Assembly (NCBI RefSeq): GCF_000417875.1
Contig: NW_006920869.1
Coordinates: 1,543,759-1,607,758 of the forward strand
Direction of reading: 5' to 3'
Source: Pseudozyma flocculosa PF-1
Taxonomy: Eukaryota > Basidiomycota > Ustilaginomycetes > Ustilaginales > Ustilaginaceae
DNA: 64,000 nucleotides
The translations under genes and the position numbers were made by a program. The notes below the pieces were generated by a model. It did not search any database. It saw only the letters and a list, made by a program, of their open reading frames with translations, and was not told the origin of the DNA. Shown here one piece after another: positions 45,131-57,774 of this stretch. Position 1 is the first letter of the stretch; each line of letters opens with the position of its first letter.

Positions 45131-48100
45131 ATGTCGAGTCAACCCCAGGGCTCCAACCCCGAGTCTGCTCACAACGAGTCGTCCGACCTCACCTTTAGCT
45201 CTGACAGCGTCGAGAGGGCCGGGCGACCGCTCAACCAGCAGCAGCTCGAGCACCTCGAGCGGGGGCGACCGCCAAGCTCCGAATCGCAGGGTCCCGAAGC
45301 TGCCTTTCAGTGGCCGACGCCGCCGCTTGGCGCTCCCTCTACGTCGCCAGACGAGACAGAGGTGGCCGACCCACGGAACGACGTCGAGCAATCATGCGAG
45401 GCCGACCCCAACGAGGTGGACCTTGAGACGGCAGATGCGGATCCAAGCCTCGCCAGTATGGCGAGACAGCCGCAGCAGTCGCTCTTCACGTCGCCGCCCG
45501 CCACCGGCGATGGCAGCTCCGGCTTCGACGACAACGCCCCGACCGCCGCTCCTCCCGCTAAGCTTACTCGCTCTTGGACCTCTGCGGACACATCCCAACT
45601 GGCTCCGGAGCGGCCGGGCATCAAGCGATCCTCGACGACATGGACTCACCGTCCAGCTACGCCAGAGGCAGAGCTGGGAATGTCGCACATCAGCTTCCTT
45701 CCCGCGGCCCTAGCGCAGACGGTTCAGATCCCGCTGAACTTGCTGCGATCCTTGATACCCCATCCGCTGCTCGAGTCCCCGGCACCTGAATCCCTTAGTG
45801 CCAGCGCCATGCAGGTCCCCGTGGCCAGCCTCGGCGCACTGCTCGAAGCCTGCCAGGCTCTCGACTGGGTCAGCAAGCGAACCCTGAATCTCGTGGGGGA
45901 CACCCTCGGAGAGAGTGTGCTCACTCGGCGGTCCTCGGTCGGCGGAGGGAAGTCACCATACGACATGCCTCTCACCAACCGGGACTTTGACCTTGCTGCC
46001 ATGATGCAGAAGGTGGCAGACCTGGTCGGCGGTATCGCTGCTGCTAAGGGCGTTGATCTGGTGATCGGCCTGCAGCCAGACGCAAAGGCGGCGTCGGACT
46101 CAGCATCGCTCGATTCGATGCTCGAATGCTGCATCTGGTCGGAGCCGGACGCCACCAAGTTCCTCTTCATGTCGTGTTTGGCCAACGTCATCCAGTCCGC
46201 CGCTCCGCATTCGACGCTGGAGATCGACTTCAATCTTCAGCGCCTCGAAGGGACCGTGCCGAAGCAGGACGGACAGCCCGAGGTGCCCCTCGTACGCTCC
46301 ACCGTCAGCTTCACCCTGACGCCGCCGATGGAGGCCGATATCGACGACGAGCAGCGAGACGCTCTCAAGGACGAGTTCATCGCCGCTCTCGTGGACAATG
46401 TGGGCGGAAGCCTGCAGACCGAATTCCGATCGGCGATCCGGACCACCGGTCCCGCTATGCCCGTCCCACGGGCTACGACCAGTCTGCGGCACGAGATTTC
46501 GATATCTGGCGGCCAAGGCGCGCCCCCACCGTCGCCTTCGATGGCGGACACAGACGATCAGGCAAGACAGAGCGTCAGCGCGCCGACGACACAGGAGCTG
46601 CTCGATTTCGCCAAGGACTTGTCGGGACACAAGGTCGCTTTCCACGCCCAGCGCAACAGCCCCTTTGCAAGCCAGCTGACGGGCTTGCTATCGACGCTGG
46701 GCTGTCAGGTCTCCTATGTCGGCTTGAACACCCAGAACCTCGGCTCGCCGGGGGAGAGTGAGGGCCTGCCCGGTCCACAGGTCAAGACTGCGGTCGCGCT
46801 GACCAACGGACGACCGGCCCTCGTCAGCTACAAGAGCGACCTCGACGACATCGGCGCGAGCAGCGGGGCCGCCAATGCTGGGGGAAGAGGTTCCCTGCAG
46901 TCGGAGACACCTTTGCCTGACGACACAGCCGTGCTGGATCCGGTGACTGGCGTTCCTGTCACATTCGTCAACCGGCTTCCCGCAGCTTTCCGGGCCACTG
47001 CGAGCGACGCACAGTCGGGGCCGAACTCTTCCGGCAGACCAAGCATATCGGAAGGGCCACCGATATCTCGAGTGGAGCCCTTCAACTTTGTCATCATCGA
47101 CGACGACATCGTGACGTTGCAGAGGGAGCTGCTGCGGCTGCGCTCCGCCGTCCCGATGCTGCGCTCCTCGCTCAACGCCAGCCGTCAGGCGAGCAGGCCT
47201 AGCCGTCCAGCACTTGACCATCGAACAAAGTCAAGTCCGCAGGTTGAGCGCGTCAAGGCCCAGCATCCGATGAGCGTGCCCTCGCTCGGATCGGTCGCAG
47301 CCTCGATGGGAAGCAACGAGGAAAGCGTCTCGCAGGTCATCATCTTCTTCACCAGCCTCAGATCCTATCGGCTCGTCCGCGACACGGTCCAGCCCATCAT
47401 CGACTCGGCGAGCTTCTCGGGTGGCGCTCCGCCCCCAGAAGTCATGGTGCTACCGAAGCCGGCCGGTCTTCGACGGATCCTCACCGCGCTGTACGCTGCC
47501 GAGCACAAACCGATGGTCGACGCTCCGTTCCTGCCGATCGCCACCAGCCCGATCTCGCCTTCCTTTGTTCGGGGCAGGTCCTCGTGGTGGGACTCGGATG
47601 GCGCAGGGAACGGCAACTTGATGACGCTAGCGCGGCAGCAGAGCGACCTTCAGAGCCCCTCCAACCTTTGGTCACCGGCGCCTTCTTTTCGCTCGGGCGA
47701 GCTCGATTCGACGCCCTTTCTCGATGCCCATCTGGAAGACGCCGTGCCTGCGGGTCGCGAGAGCGAAACACCGGATCCGGGCGGTAGCGGCCGCAATCTG
47801 AGCCAGGGGACAGCCTTACCCTCGGAGCAACTGGGGTCGAAGCTGGAAACCGTGCCGAGGGACTCGCGGTCCGGGACTCGTTCCTCGTCCTCGGCACCAG
47901 GGACAGCGTCGCGCAGCACAAAGACGGAGGCGGACTCGTCCCGACCCGCTCCGGCATCAACGTCGGTCTCTGCACCGGGCTCCAATGCCTCGAACCATAC
48001 GGCACGGTTTCAGAAGAGCAGCCTCCCGCACAGTCCGCTGCCTCCAGACGCGCTCGAATACTTCAGCGAGACCGCCGCCAAGATGGGTGGCAGTGGTGCT

Positions 48101-50342
48101 AGCGGCATGGTCATCCAGAGCCCGGACGGTCGGCCGGCCGGCATCTTCTTCCAGCCCAAATCGAGCAGCTCAGTCTCGTCCTACGGAGCCTCGACGCCCG
48201 GCTCCTTCCGTCGCACCAACAGCTCGACCAAGCCAGCGTCACTCTCTGGCGGAGCACACGTCTCGAAAGCAGGGTCAGAGGCCTCTGTGTCTGGGCGCGC
48301 TGCGGGGCAGAAGGACGGCCTGCCTCGCTCCATGTCTGCCGGCATATCGGGCCTGTCGAGGATGACGGGCGAGGCGGATGTATCCTCCGGAGCTGCCACT
48401 ACCCGGCCCCGTGCTGCCACCTCGCGATCCTCAAAGTCGTCGGGCTTGATCGATTCGACGCAGTCGTCGGCGTCCAGCTCTCGCTATCCAGCAGGAAGTA
48501 TCTTTGCCCCTCAGGTCGGCATCCAAAGCGTCCTCAGCGGTTCGCGGCCTCCCATGGCCACACCGCTGAACAGCAATTCGTCGGTTGTGCCGGGCGGCTC
48601 CGGCACGACTGACGTTCAATGGACGCCGGGCCTCGCAAAGACGTCTGCGGACATGGCCTCCGGAACCGATCGGCAGGAGGCCGCTGCTGCGCCCCCGCCT
48701 TCAAGACAGGCCCGGAAGCCCTCGACCACGACCAAGAGCGAGACGTCGGCCAAGTCCGGTACTTCGAAGCGTTCGCCGGCAACGAAACAGGCGGCGCCGT
48801 CGCCAGTCTCGACAACCGGCACACCGCCTCGTAAGAAGATTGTCAAGAGCTCCTCGTCGAAGGGTGGCCCGCCAGCGCTGAAGGTCGCACAGGCCACGCC
48901 GCCAGCCAAGGCCTCGTCCCGCTCGGACGTGTCGGCGCCAGCCTCGCCCGTCGTTGGCACTGGTGCCAATGGCGGGGCCTCGCGCACGGTCGCCAACAAG
49001 CTCATGGCGCGGCAGACGTTCGCAGCCGCCACTTCGCCTGCGGACACCAAGCGGCCGAGCGCGCAGCCGCAAAGCGGCTTCATGATTGGCATGGGCTTTG
49101 CTCCAACGGCCCGCCGAGGGACTGGACCGAAAAAGGCGCCCGTCAGAGAGGCAGTCTTGCCGCCGATCAAGGTTCTGATCGTCGAAGGTACGTTTGCCCG
49201 ACAATATGCTTTCTCGATGCGCTGATCGGTCGCACTTCCGCCCGATTCACTGACTTACCCCAACCTTGACGCACGTTCCAATAGACAACCCTATCAACCA
49301 GAGGATTCTGTCCATGTTCATGAGCAGGCAGAAGATCAAGTACGACGTGGCGACCAACGGTCGAGAGGCGGTAGAGAAGTGGCAGACGGGCGGCTTCCAC
49401 TTGATCCTGGTGAGTGGGGACAGGTGCCGCCCTTGCATTGCCTTGGCTCCGCAGACGAGCTCACTGTTCTTTTGGCCTTCACCTTCTTCCCCCATCGGCG
49501 AGCAGATGGACATCCAGCTCCCCGTCATGGACGGCATCGAAGCGACAAAGGAGATCCGCAAGCTGGAGCGATCGGCCAACATCGGCATCCTCCCGAACAC
49601 GCCGCCGGCGAGCAGCGTGCATTCCGGGTCCACCGCCTCGTCGGGTTCGTCACGCAAGGGCCTGGTCCCTGCTCCGCTCAACCCGTCGCCGTTCCGCGCG
49701 CAGGTCATCATTGTCGCGCTCACCGCCTCGGTGCTTTCGTCGGACCGGGTCGAGGCGCTGGCGGCGGGATGCAACGACTTCCTCAACAAGCCCGTCTCGC
49801 TGCCCTGGCTCAACCAGAAGATCCTCGAGTGGGGCAGCATGATGTACCTCATGTACTCGGGCCTATCAGACGAGGGGTCGACGGCGCTCCACCAGAAGGA
49901 CGCCGCGAGCAAGGCCCAGGTGCACCTCGGATTCGGCTACGGACCCGCAGAAAAGGCAAAGGCGCTGGCGAGCAACCTGCATATCGGCGCGGGCCTCGGC
50001 AAGAAGAAGAAGAAGCCAATCGAGAGTGCGCCCGCGACGGCGACGGCTGCCGCTGCTGCTGCGGCGGCGGATGCAGAATCGAAGCCGAGGGCGGAGGGCG
50101 AGCCTGTTCCGAACGCGTCGGATGCCCGAGCCCCGTCGGCGGCGGCCCTCGCAGCGGGCGTAGACGATGGTACCGGAGTGACGGCCGCGGCACCCGAGGT
50201 GGCGGAAGCGATGCAGCAGCAGCAGCAAGAGCAGCGAGCGGCCGCCCAACCGACCTCGCCGTCCGCGCGACCTGCCTCACCATCCGACCGTACCACACCG
50301 CCTCCCGACCCACACGAACCGGTCGAACCGGCGCCCGTCTAG
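45131..50342 (+). CDS. SSK1: Ssk1/Mcs4 response regulator of the osmostress MAPK pathway
   Basis: Three exons, 45131-49187, 49285-49409 and 49506-50342, encode 1672 residues; both introns (97 and 96 nt) cut the receiver domain. The receiver (about 1345-1510) has VLIVEDNPINQ, phosphoacceptor Asp1396 in MDIQLPVMDG, Thr1467 in VALTAS and Lys1489 in NKPVS. It also carries the Ssk1-type inserted loop between the two halves and the trailing WLNQKILEWG helix. Unphosphorylated Ssk1 activates the MAPKKK of the Hog1/Sty1 pathway; a phosphotransfer protein keeps it phosphorylated. At 1672 residues it is far longer than the yeast protein (about 700). Residues about 185-460 resemble a histidine-kinase dimerisation/ATPase unit without clear catalytic residues, and 496-790 a split pseudo-receiver (VIIDDD, VLPKPAG). 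The tail is Ala/Pro/Gln-rich. Confidence 0.93.
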
Positions 50343-50814
50343 CACCGGGTTCCAGCCTAGCCCGGCCCGACTCACCTCTCGGCCCCCCCCGTTCCACCCT
50401 TCCGTCGAAGCTCACACCATCTTGCGCCCGCACCATTCTTGTACGACTAGGCCCGTTCGTTGCCACCCGCACGCGCACCCATGCACGACCACCTGCCTTG
50501 CACACCAATCGCATCCTCCGGCACACACGACGGCACACAGCCCGACCACACTGGAAAGAGGTGGATGCGTATGCAGCGGGCCGACGGGATGCCGTCACGA
50601 GACGGCATCGTCGAGCCCAGCGATGGTTGCGATGGCGACGGCAAAGAGCAACGAATGGAGCGACGAGGCTGATGAGCAGGCCAGAAAGGGAAAGTGCAAG
50701 GTAGGCAGAGCGAGGCGAGCGAGGAAAGGGTGGGGGGGCGGACAGGTCGGTCACGCATGCGAAGTTGCAAGGGAGTCGAAAGCGAGGAGGGATGAGAAGC
50801 GAGGCCTCGTCCTT
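50343..50814. other. Convergent 3' spacer
   Basis: 472 nt between the stop codons of SSK1 and the coiled-coil gene. Both transcripts must end here and may overlap. No gene is visible. Confidence 0.55.
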
Positions 50815-53800
50815 TCAAAAGTCGAGGCTCTTGGACTGCGAGAGCGGGTCGTGCGGCGAAGAGGGGAAGACGGGCAGCCCGACGCGGAACGTGCCTCCGG
50901 CTCGCTTGCCCGCCAGCCCAGAGACTCCGTAGACGCTGCTGGGCCGGTATCCGGCCGACTGGGGCGTGTTGAGGCCCGAATAGGATGATGCGGCGGTCGA
51001 CGGCGAGGGTTCCGCCGACGCCATGGCCGAACGCGGGCCGAACGGATCGACGTTGAGCGGCAGGCTGAGCCGCTTGAGCTGGACCGACGAGAGGCTGCGC
51101 CGCTTCTCGGCCGGACTGCTCGGCTCGCCACTGCCGGCCACGGCAACGGAAGGGTCGTCGTCGGTGTGCAGCGATCCGAACGTGGTGATGCCCGACGAGG
51201 CCGAGGGGGGCAGGCCGCCGTGGCCCGTCAGGCTGAAGCCCGAGTTGCGGCGGCGCTCGCTCTGGAAGCCCGTCTGGGTCTTGCGCAGCTCCTCGCGCAG
51301 GATCTTGTAGGCGGTGCGGATCTGCGACTCTCGGTTGCGCTGCTCGGCCAGCTGGGCGCGCAGCCGCTTGAGCTCCGTCAGCGACGAGGCGTCCGATGCC
51401 GTCTCCGAGGCCGGCTTGCTGCTCGACGCATCGTCCGACCACTCGCCCACGGCCCCATCGGCGCTGCCCAGCCGCGCCTGGACCAGCTCGGCCTCCTTGC
51501 CCACCAGCGACTTCTTGAGCTCGGCATTCTCCCGTCGCAGCTGCGCGAGCAGTTCCGTCTCCTCAGCGGCGCGCAAAGTCCCGACCGCATGGCCCTCGGC
51601 ATCGTCGGTCACCTTATCGAGCGAGCCTCGCCCCGAGCCGGACGGTCCTCTGGCCTCGATGTCGGCATCGTCGTCGCAGCTGACGTGCCCAGGGCTGCCA
51701 CGGGCACGTGCAGCTTGTTCGCGCTGTGCGAGGCCTTCGACGCTGATCTCGCCATGCTTGCCCGGGTCTGGCGAGGTGTTTCGTCGCGTGTGAGGCCCCG
51801 GCGACGCATTACGCATCTGGGGTGGCCGGATGCCCGCCTTGGCCAGCGTCTCGCGCAGCAGCCCGACCTCGGCCTCGAGCGCCTCGTTGTCCTTGGCGCG
51901 CTCCGACCGGAGCGCGTTGAGCGCATGGGTCCGAGAAGCCAGCTCGGCCTCGGTCGTATGGAGCTTCTCGCGCACGCTTCTCAGCTGTGCGCTGGCCTTT
52001 TCGCGCTTCGTACCCTCGTCGTGGAGGCCGTTGCGCGCTTTGAGCGCTTCGGCCTTGGCCGAGACGAGCTCCTGGTGAGCTCGGTCGAGCTCCTCGTGCA
52101 GCCGGATCGCGTTCGATCTGTGAACCTCGCCATCGTGGATTGCCGTCTCGAGGTGGTGCTGGAGACTGTCGATCTCATCGAGGTAGGATCCGACCTCGGC
52201 GCGGTGCGTGTCGAGCATCTTGTCAATGATGATGCGTTGCTGGTCGAGGAGGTCGAGTAGCTTGCGAATCTCGGCGGTGTTGTTGTCGAGACGCTCGTTC
52301 AGTCCGACGATGTAGTCCGCCAGCCCTTGGCCGTTCTCGCCTAGTCCATCGAGGGGCGTGATGTCCCGGACGAGCTGCTCGAGCATGCGTTTCTCGGCCA
52401 GCAGTTGCTTGAAGGCAAAGGCGACCTCTGCGGCGGTGCAAGGAAGGCAAAGCACTGCGGGTCAGCGACGGACGGACGACGAGACGAGTATGGCGAGGCA
52501 GGGCGACTTACCTCCAAACGCATCGGTAAACCTCCCCTCGGTCCGTTTGAGGATGCGAGCTTTGGCTTCGTCGTTGACCGCTGCGGCAAAGTCGGCCTTG
52601 TCCTTGAGCATCTCGAGGCGTCGAGCGCGCATGCTGCTGAAGCTCGCTCGACGCGGCAGACCGCTGCGCATCTCGAGAGCGCTCTCAGTCAGCCGCTCGT
52701 GCCCGCCTTCGGTGGCAGCTCTCATGCCCCCACCGTGCTCGCCCGCCACCGAACTGTCAATGCTCGCGGTGGCAGCGTGCGAGGAAGGCTCGGCGAAGCG
52801 CCTGGTCCAGGCCGAGGGCGGTGCCGTCTGCTGACGGCCATTGAACGGCGCAGGGGCAGGCGCAACGACCCGCATGGGCTCGCCCGGTCCCTGCTTGACC
52901 GCTTTCCCCTCGAATTGGGCCGCCATGCGCTGGACAGTGCTTATGGGCACGGCCGAGACTGCCGAAGCAGTTGCCGATGCGGGTTTCGATGTCTCAGCTG
53001 GTGCTGGCGCTTGTGCTGGTGCCGTTGCGGGACGGAGAGGTGAGGCTGGTCCGCCTACGCTTTGAGCACGCTCGACGGGGAGCGCAGAGGTGACCATTTC
53101 CGGGGCGGCGGCAGCGGCGGCGCTCGGGGTCCTGACCCTTGCATTGCCACGATAGACAGTCATGCGCACGGCCGTCGAAGGGACGCGAGTCAGAGTCGTG
53201 GCGACGGCGAGCTGTGCATCGTCATCGCACGTGCCCTCGCCCGAATCGACAGAGATCATGCTGCCCCGATCGACAGTCGAGGCTGTCGGGGAGGGCGCTG
53301 CATCAGGCACACCTCGAGCGACACCCGCGCCGTCAAGGCGTCGGGGGCCTGGGAAAGCGCTGCTGTCGTCCAGCTCTTCCGTCGAAGATGAGTAGCCGAC
53401 GCCGCAAACCTGGGCGTCCAAGAGGCTTGGGCGCCGCGAATCGAGGCCGACGTCGCCGTACGCGCCCTGCTTCGGCGCCTCCGCTTTTCGCACGAGCGAG
53501 TGCGATGGCAAGGTGTCGTCGCCACGCTTGCTCGAGACATGGTCGGGCGCGACCGTAGGAAAGGAGAAGGGCTTGTCCTTAGGCAGCGGACTCGCAGCGC
53601 TCGGCGCTTGGGATGAAAAGGACGAGAGAGCGGGCGTCCTTGGGGTGCTCCGAGGTAGGGTCGGTGTCGGAGGCGCCTCGGATGCCGCGCGGGCAAGGTT
53701 GGCTGCGCTCGACTTGCGACTGAGGATGAGCGGGCTTTTCGGACAGATCAACGAGGGCGTCGGCGGCAGAGGCGGTAACGGTTCGTCGGGAGGCGGAGCG

Positions 53801-56037
53801 GAAGGCGGCGGTGCCCTGCTCCGAGTCGGGCTCGGTGCGCCGCGCAGAGCGCCGCCGGGCGACAGGGCCGACGCAGAAAAGGGAGCGCTCAGGTTGGTGG
53901 CCGACTTGCTGAGGGTCAGCGCCGCTGGTCGTGCCTTTCGGCGTATCCCCTGTTTTGTCTGGCCCGGGCCGCCATCAGTCAGCGGCGAAGCAGGCAGGGA
54001 TGCGAAGCCTGATCCGCCGATCGCATCCGGGGTCGAGAGGAAGGAGCCTGGGAAGGGCGCCGAAGGCATCGGTGCAGTCAAGCTGCTCGATTCTGGCCCT
54101 GGATATGACTTCGCGCTGATGGGAGCAGTCTCAAGCAGCGAAGGTGCAGACGGCCGCCGACGGCTATCGGGACCGCTCGTGTTCCGAGCATGCTTTGTGG
54201 GAGTACCTGGCCCAAAGGCAGATGCCGTCGGCGTCGATGATGACTCGGTGCCGTTTGAAACCGATGCTCCGCTGGCGCTTGCGGAAGCCTGGTGGCCCTT
54301 GCTTCGCCCGCGCTGCTCCGGCGCACTGCCAAAGGTTGGCGTGGCAAGAGCGAGGACGCCGAACGAGGTCTTTCTGCTGACTGCGGGAGATGCGCGGGTT
54401 CCCGAAGCGCTCGAGGGACTCTGGGGCGGCATCGACGAAGACGCAGCGTCCATCGGCCGTGCACTTTGTCCATCAGGCATTGCATGCGCCTCGATGAGGG
54501 TCGATGGGACCTCAACGCCTGCCCGACCGCAGACGCCCGAGGCAGACTGGCGAGGCTCGGGTTGATGCTCCTCGACCTTCTCGGCTATGGTGCTCAGAGG
54601 TCCAAGGTCGTGCGGATCGGTGCTGGTCTCGGCTGTGCTGACGCTGTGATCGCTGTCGCTGAAGACCATGCGGCCAGCTGTGCGGCGGTTCGGTGCGCTG
54701 TCGCGATCGTCGGCACTGTCGATCGACTGTCGGTCGATCTCGACGGGGCGGGACGACCGTGCCCAGCTGTCCGTCGAGCTCTGCGTAGAGTGGTAGCTCT
54801 CCGACTTTCTGTGCGAGCTCGCGGTGAAGCTGCTGCCGCTCATCGAAGACGTCTTGATCCGCGACGAGCGGCTAGACGCCTCTGACCCCTCAAAGTGGGA
54901 CTCTTCACCCGATCCAAAGATGCCGAGGCCGTGCCTCTCCTGCGGATCGATGAGCCTCGCACCGTGTAGCGGCGCGCCGTTCGAGGGGCCCGCCGAGCCT
55001 GCGCCGTGCAGAGAAGTTTCCGAGTTCGTCGGGCGCCTATTGAACTCCCTCCATTCGGTGTCGGTCGAAGATGGCCCAGAGACCGTCTCCGGGAAGCTCA
55101 ATACGCTATCTGCGCGGCCGTGAGAGAGCTCCCTGACCCGGCTCGGCAAGGGCCCCGAGGCGGCGCCGGCATCTCCGTCCGAGGAAGTGGCCGGAGACAT
55201 CTGGCCGAATATAGCCATGGCGTCGGCAAGCGAGAGCTTCTTGCGGTGTCCTCCCACCCCGGATCCGGCGCTGTTGGCGAGGCTCGACACGAGGTTGCTC
55301 TGGGCATGCGCTACTGCGCGATGAGGCTGCGCGGCAGGGTTGCCTGTGAGCTTGCCTCGGGGTGACCAAGATGAGCCGGTCTCGGGGGTGGTGAGGTTCG
55401 AGGCTTCGGTCCAGCCGCTGGGGCTGCTGGAGATATCATCGCTCAACGGTGACGTCGCGAGGGCGAGGATGGCGCGGAAGTCGTCGAAGTCGCCCAAGCT
55501 GAAGGTATCGTCTTCGGCCAGCGAAAGCTGCGGAGAAGAGCTCGACGTGAGAGGCCCGCTGTACGACTTGGACGTCTGCAGAGGTGGGCGTCGGGGAGAC
55601 GAGGGTCCGGAGGCAATGACCGTCCTAGGAGATGGCGGCTCCAGTAGTGGTGGTGCAGAGGGGCCCGCGTCTAGCGAGACTGGCGCGGAACGGAAGTCGG
55701 CATATGTGTCATCGTCCCCGCTGCGGGGCTCTGGAACGACGCCGCTGCCGAACTCGAGGCTCTTTGCACCGCGGCTGCCGGATCGTGGGCCTGCTGCAAA
55801 GTCGTAGTCGGATTGGCTGGAGGTGCTGCCGTCGCGAGGCCCGCGGCCGCGGCTGGCGGGCCTGACGATTGCCTTTGTACGGAGACCGCTCATGGCCGCG
55901 TTGATCCGCAGGGCATGCTTGGGGTTGGCGAGCCGGGAAGAGCTCCTTCCAACGGCGTTGGCGTCGCCGATGGCTGATGCGGCCGTGTCTGCATCGTTGA
56001 ACGGGTAGTGACGCTTGCCGCGCCACTGCGAAAACAT
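50815..56037 (-). CDS. Large coiled-coil protein with long disordered N-terminus, function unknown
   Basis: Exon 1 (56037-52512) and exon 2 (52427-50815) encode 1712 residues; the 84-nt intron has a GTAAGT donor and a CCGCAG acceptor and closes the frame (Gly-Glu). Residues 1-1130 are Ser/Pro-rich and disordered, with a polyproline patch near 735-770 (PPPSAPPPDEPLPPLPP) that could bind SH3 or profilin-type partners. The block spanning the splice site is the most constrained-looking: RARRLEMLKDKADFAAAV, then ILKRTEGRFTDAFG, then FAFKQLLAEKRMLEQLVRD. It leads into a long coiled coil (about 1180-1380), with a second coil near 1470-1580. Such proteins are usually cytoskeletal, polarity or septation scaffolds, but I do not recognise this one. 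An in-frame Met at 55893 is an alternative start. Confidence 0.8.
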
Positions 56038-57621
56038 CGTGAAAGGCCGCGGCCTTCACGGCAGGTAAGCAGAAGCCGGCGTGCTGTCGGACCGTCAAGC
56101 AGCAGGAAGTCGAATGGCGGTGGTCGGCAAAGCAAGAAGATCGACAAGACGCGGTGGGGTGCTAAAGGTAGCTGCTCGGCCAGTCTTCACGAGTCGACGT
56201 CGCGGAGGCCGAGTGCCAGGAAAGCGTCTGGTCTTCAAAGAGAGGCACGAGCTGCTCGAAAAGTGGGCCTTGGTGACGGCTGGCCGAGGAGCATCCCGTG
56301 TGTGTCAGACGCGGAAAATCGGGGCGGTTCAGGGGGCAGCCCGTTTGTCGAAGATGGCACTATCAGGGCGGCCCGCGCCCTGGTGAGGCTAGAGCGTGAG
56401 CTGGGCTGGATTATCGGCTGTATCGCCGAGCAGCGAGATCGAGACTGAGCACCTGCGCCGGTCTAGGTGGTGTAGTGCGAAATGAGCAGGTGCAGCGCAG
56501 CGGCGACGAAGCAGAGGGCAGAGTGCAGCGAGATGGTGGCAGCGGGTATACGAATGGCGGCAGCGAAGGTGGGTTGAGACTGTCGAGAGCTCGAAGCAGG
56601 TGGCAGAAGTCTGATCCGAGCGCGAGGCTGGCAGCCAAGCAGGGGCGGAGAAGGAACGTTGGAGTCGAGGAGGGTGGTGATGGCGAAGAGCAAGGAGGGG
56701 CGGTCAAGGTTCTCAGCGGATCCTGTCCGAAGGGGGGGTCCCCCGTTCAGACCAGAAGGGGACGGGAAGCGGGTCGAGCATTCGGACGTCGGACGTCGGG
56801 CCTGGTTGCCTGAGAAGGCAGGCAAGCCGCTGGACAATGGCGGTACCCTCGATTTGGCGCGAAGCGCAGGCAGGGATGCGGTGCTGCAGCTCGCCACAGC
56901 GAGCCATCGTCGAAGCGAGCGAGGGACCATCCCGAAAGCCTGCCTCGAGGTGTTTGGCCTGCACTTTCTGTCTGTGCTCTCAACTCCCACCCAATCGGGC
57001 CGGCGCGACGACGGGGCAGGCAGGCAAACTGACCCTACCCCTTTGGGAAGACAGACAGCCAGGGCGTAACGTGGGCTCCGAGGGCGGCGGAAGAGCCGGC
57101 GACGGTACGAGGTCGGTGTCAGACACAGCGGCCCTTGCCTTCTTGACCGCATCGCGTGCCCCGTTCCCCTGCTAGACACGGAGCGCCCGACGTCGTGCTG
57201 GCCGGCTTGCCAGGCCTGATCCAGGTCGGATTTCCCTCGTCGAGGCGACTGCCATGTGTACCGACAGCAGCAGCAGCAGCTGTCTCAAGAGGGCGACAGC
57301 AGTACGCACGTGCGCCGTAGCCTTAGCTTTCTTCCTTTTGCCTGCTGGCAGCCTCAGGCCCGCGTAATTTGGCCTGCCTGTGGCATGGCTCCTTCTTCGA
57401 AAGTTCACGGCGTCGCTGGCTGCCCTGTCTCGCTAAAATAGAGCCGGGAGCTGCGGCGATGATCAGTCGCCAGGCCAGAGACAGGGCAGGATATTCACTT
57501 CCAGCATCGCGCGGCCGTGGATCGCGAGCTGTCGCGCTACAGTAGTGGGGAGTGCCACCTTTGACATACGGTTACGTTGCTCGTTCAAGGAACGTCCGAG
57601 GCTACAGACCCCATGTTCCCG

Positions 57622-57774
57622 AACCGTCCCGGGACAGAGGGACGGAGCTGTTCATCAGGGCGGCCTGCTTCGATAAGACTTTCATTCGTTGCGTAGCGAA
57701 ATGGACAAATTGGCTTTTTGCAGCGACCAAGGTGGCCCCCTCCCTCCGGGGGGCGAGGCGGTAGTCTAGACTAC
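57622..57774. repeat. Cluster of inverted repeats and a 14-bp palindrome
   Basis: CCGTCCC pairs with GGGACGG across 8 nt (57622-57643). CCCCC pairs with GGGGG across TCCCTCC (about 57736-57753). GTAGTCTAGACTAC at 57761-57774 is a perfect palindrome. The intervening 90 nt are AT-richer than the surroundings. No protein or known RNA family is recognised. Confidence 0.6.

Noticed and set aside
56463..57179. 238-codon minus-strand frame upstream of the coiled-coil gene
   Set aside because: Composition fits leader or intergenic DNA and no domain is visible; it could at most be untranslated exon.
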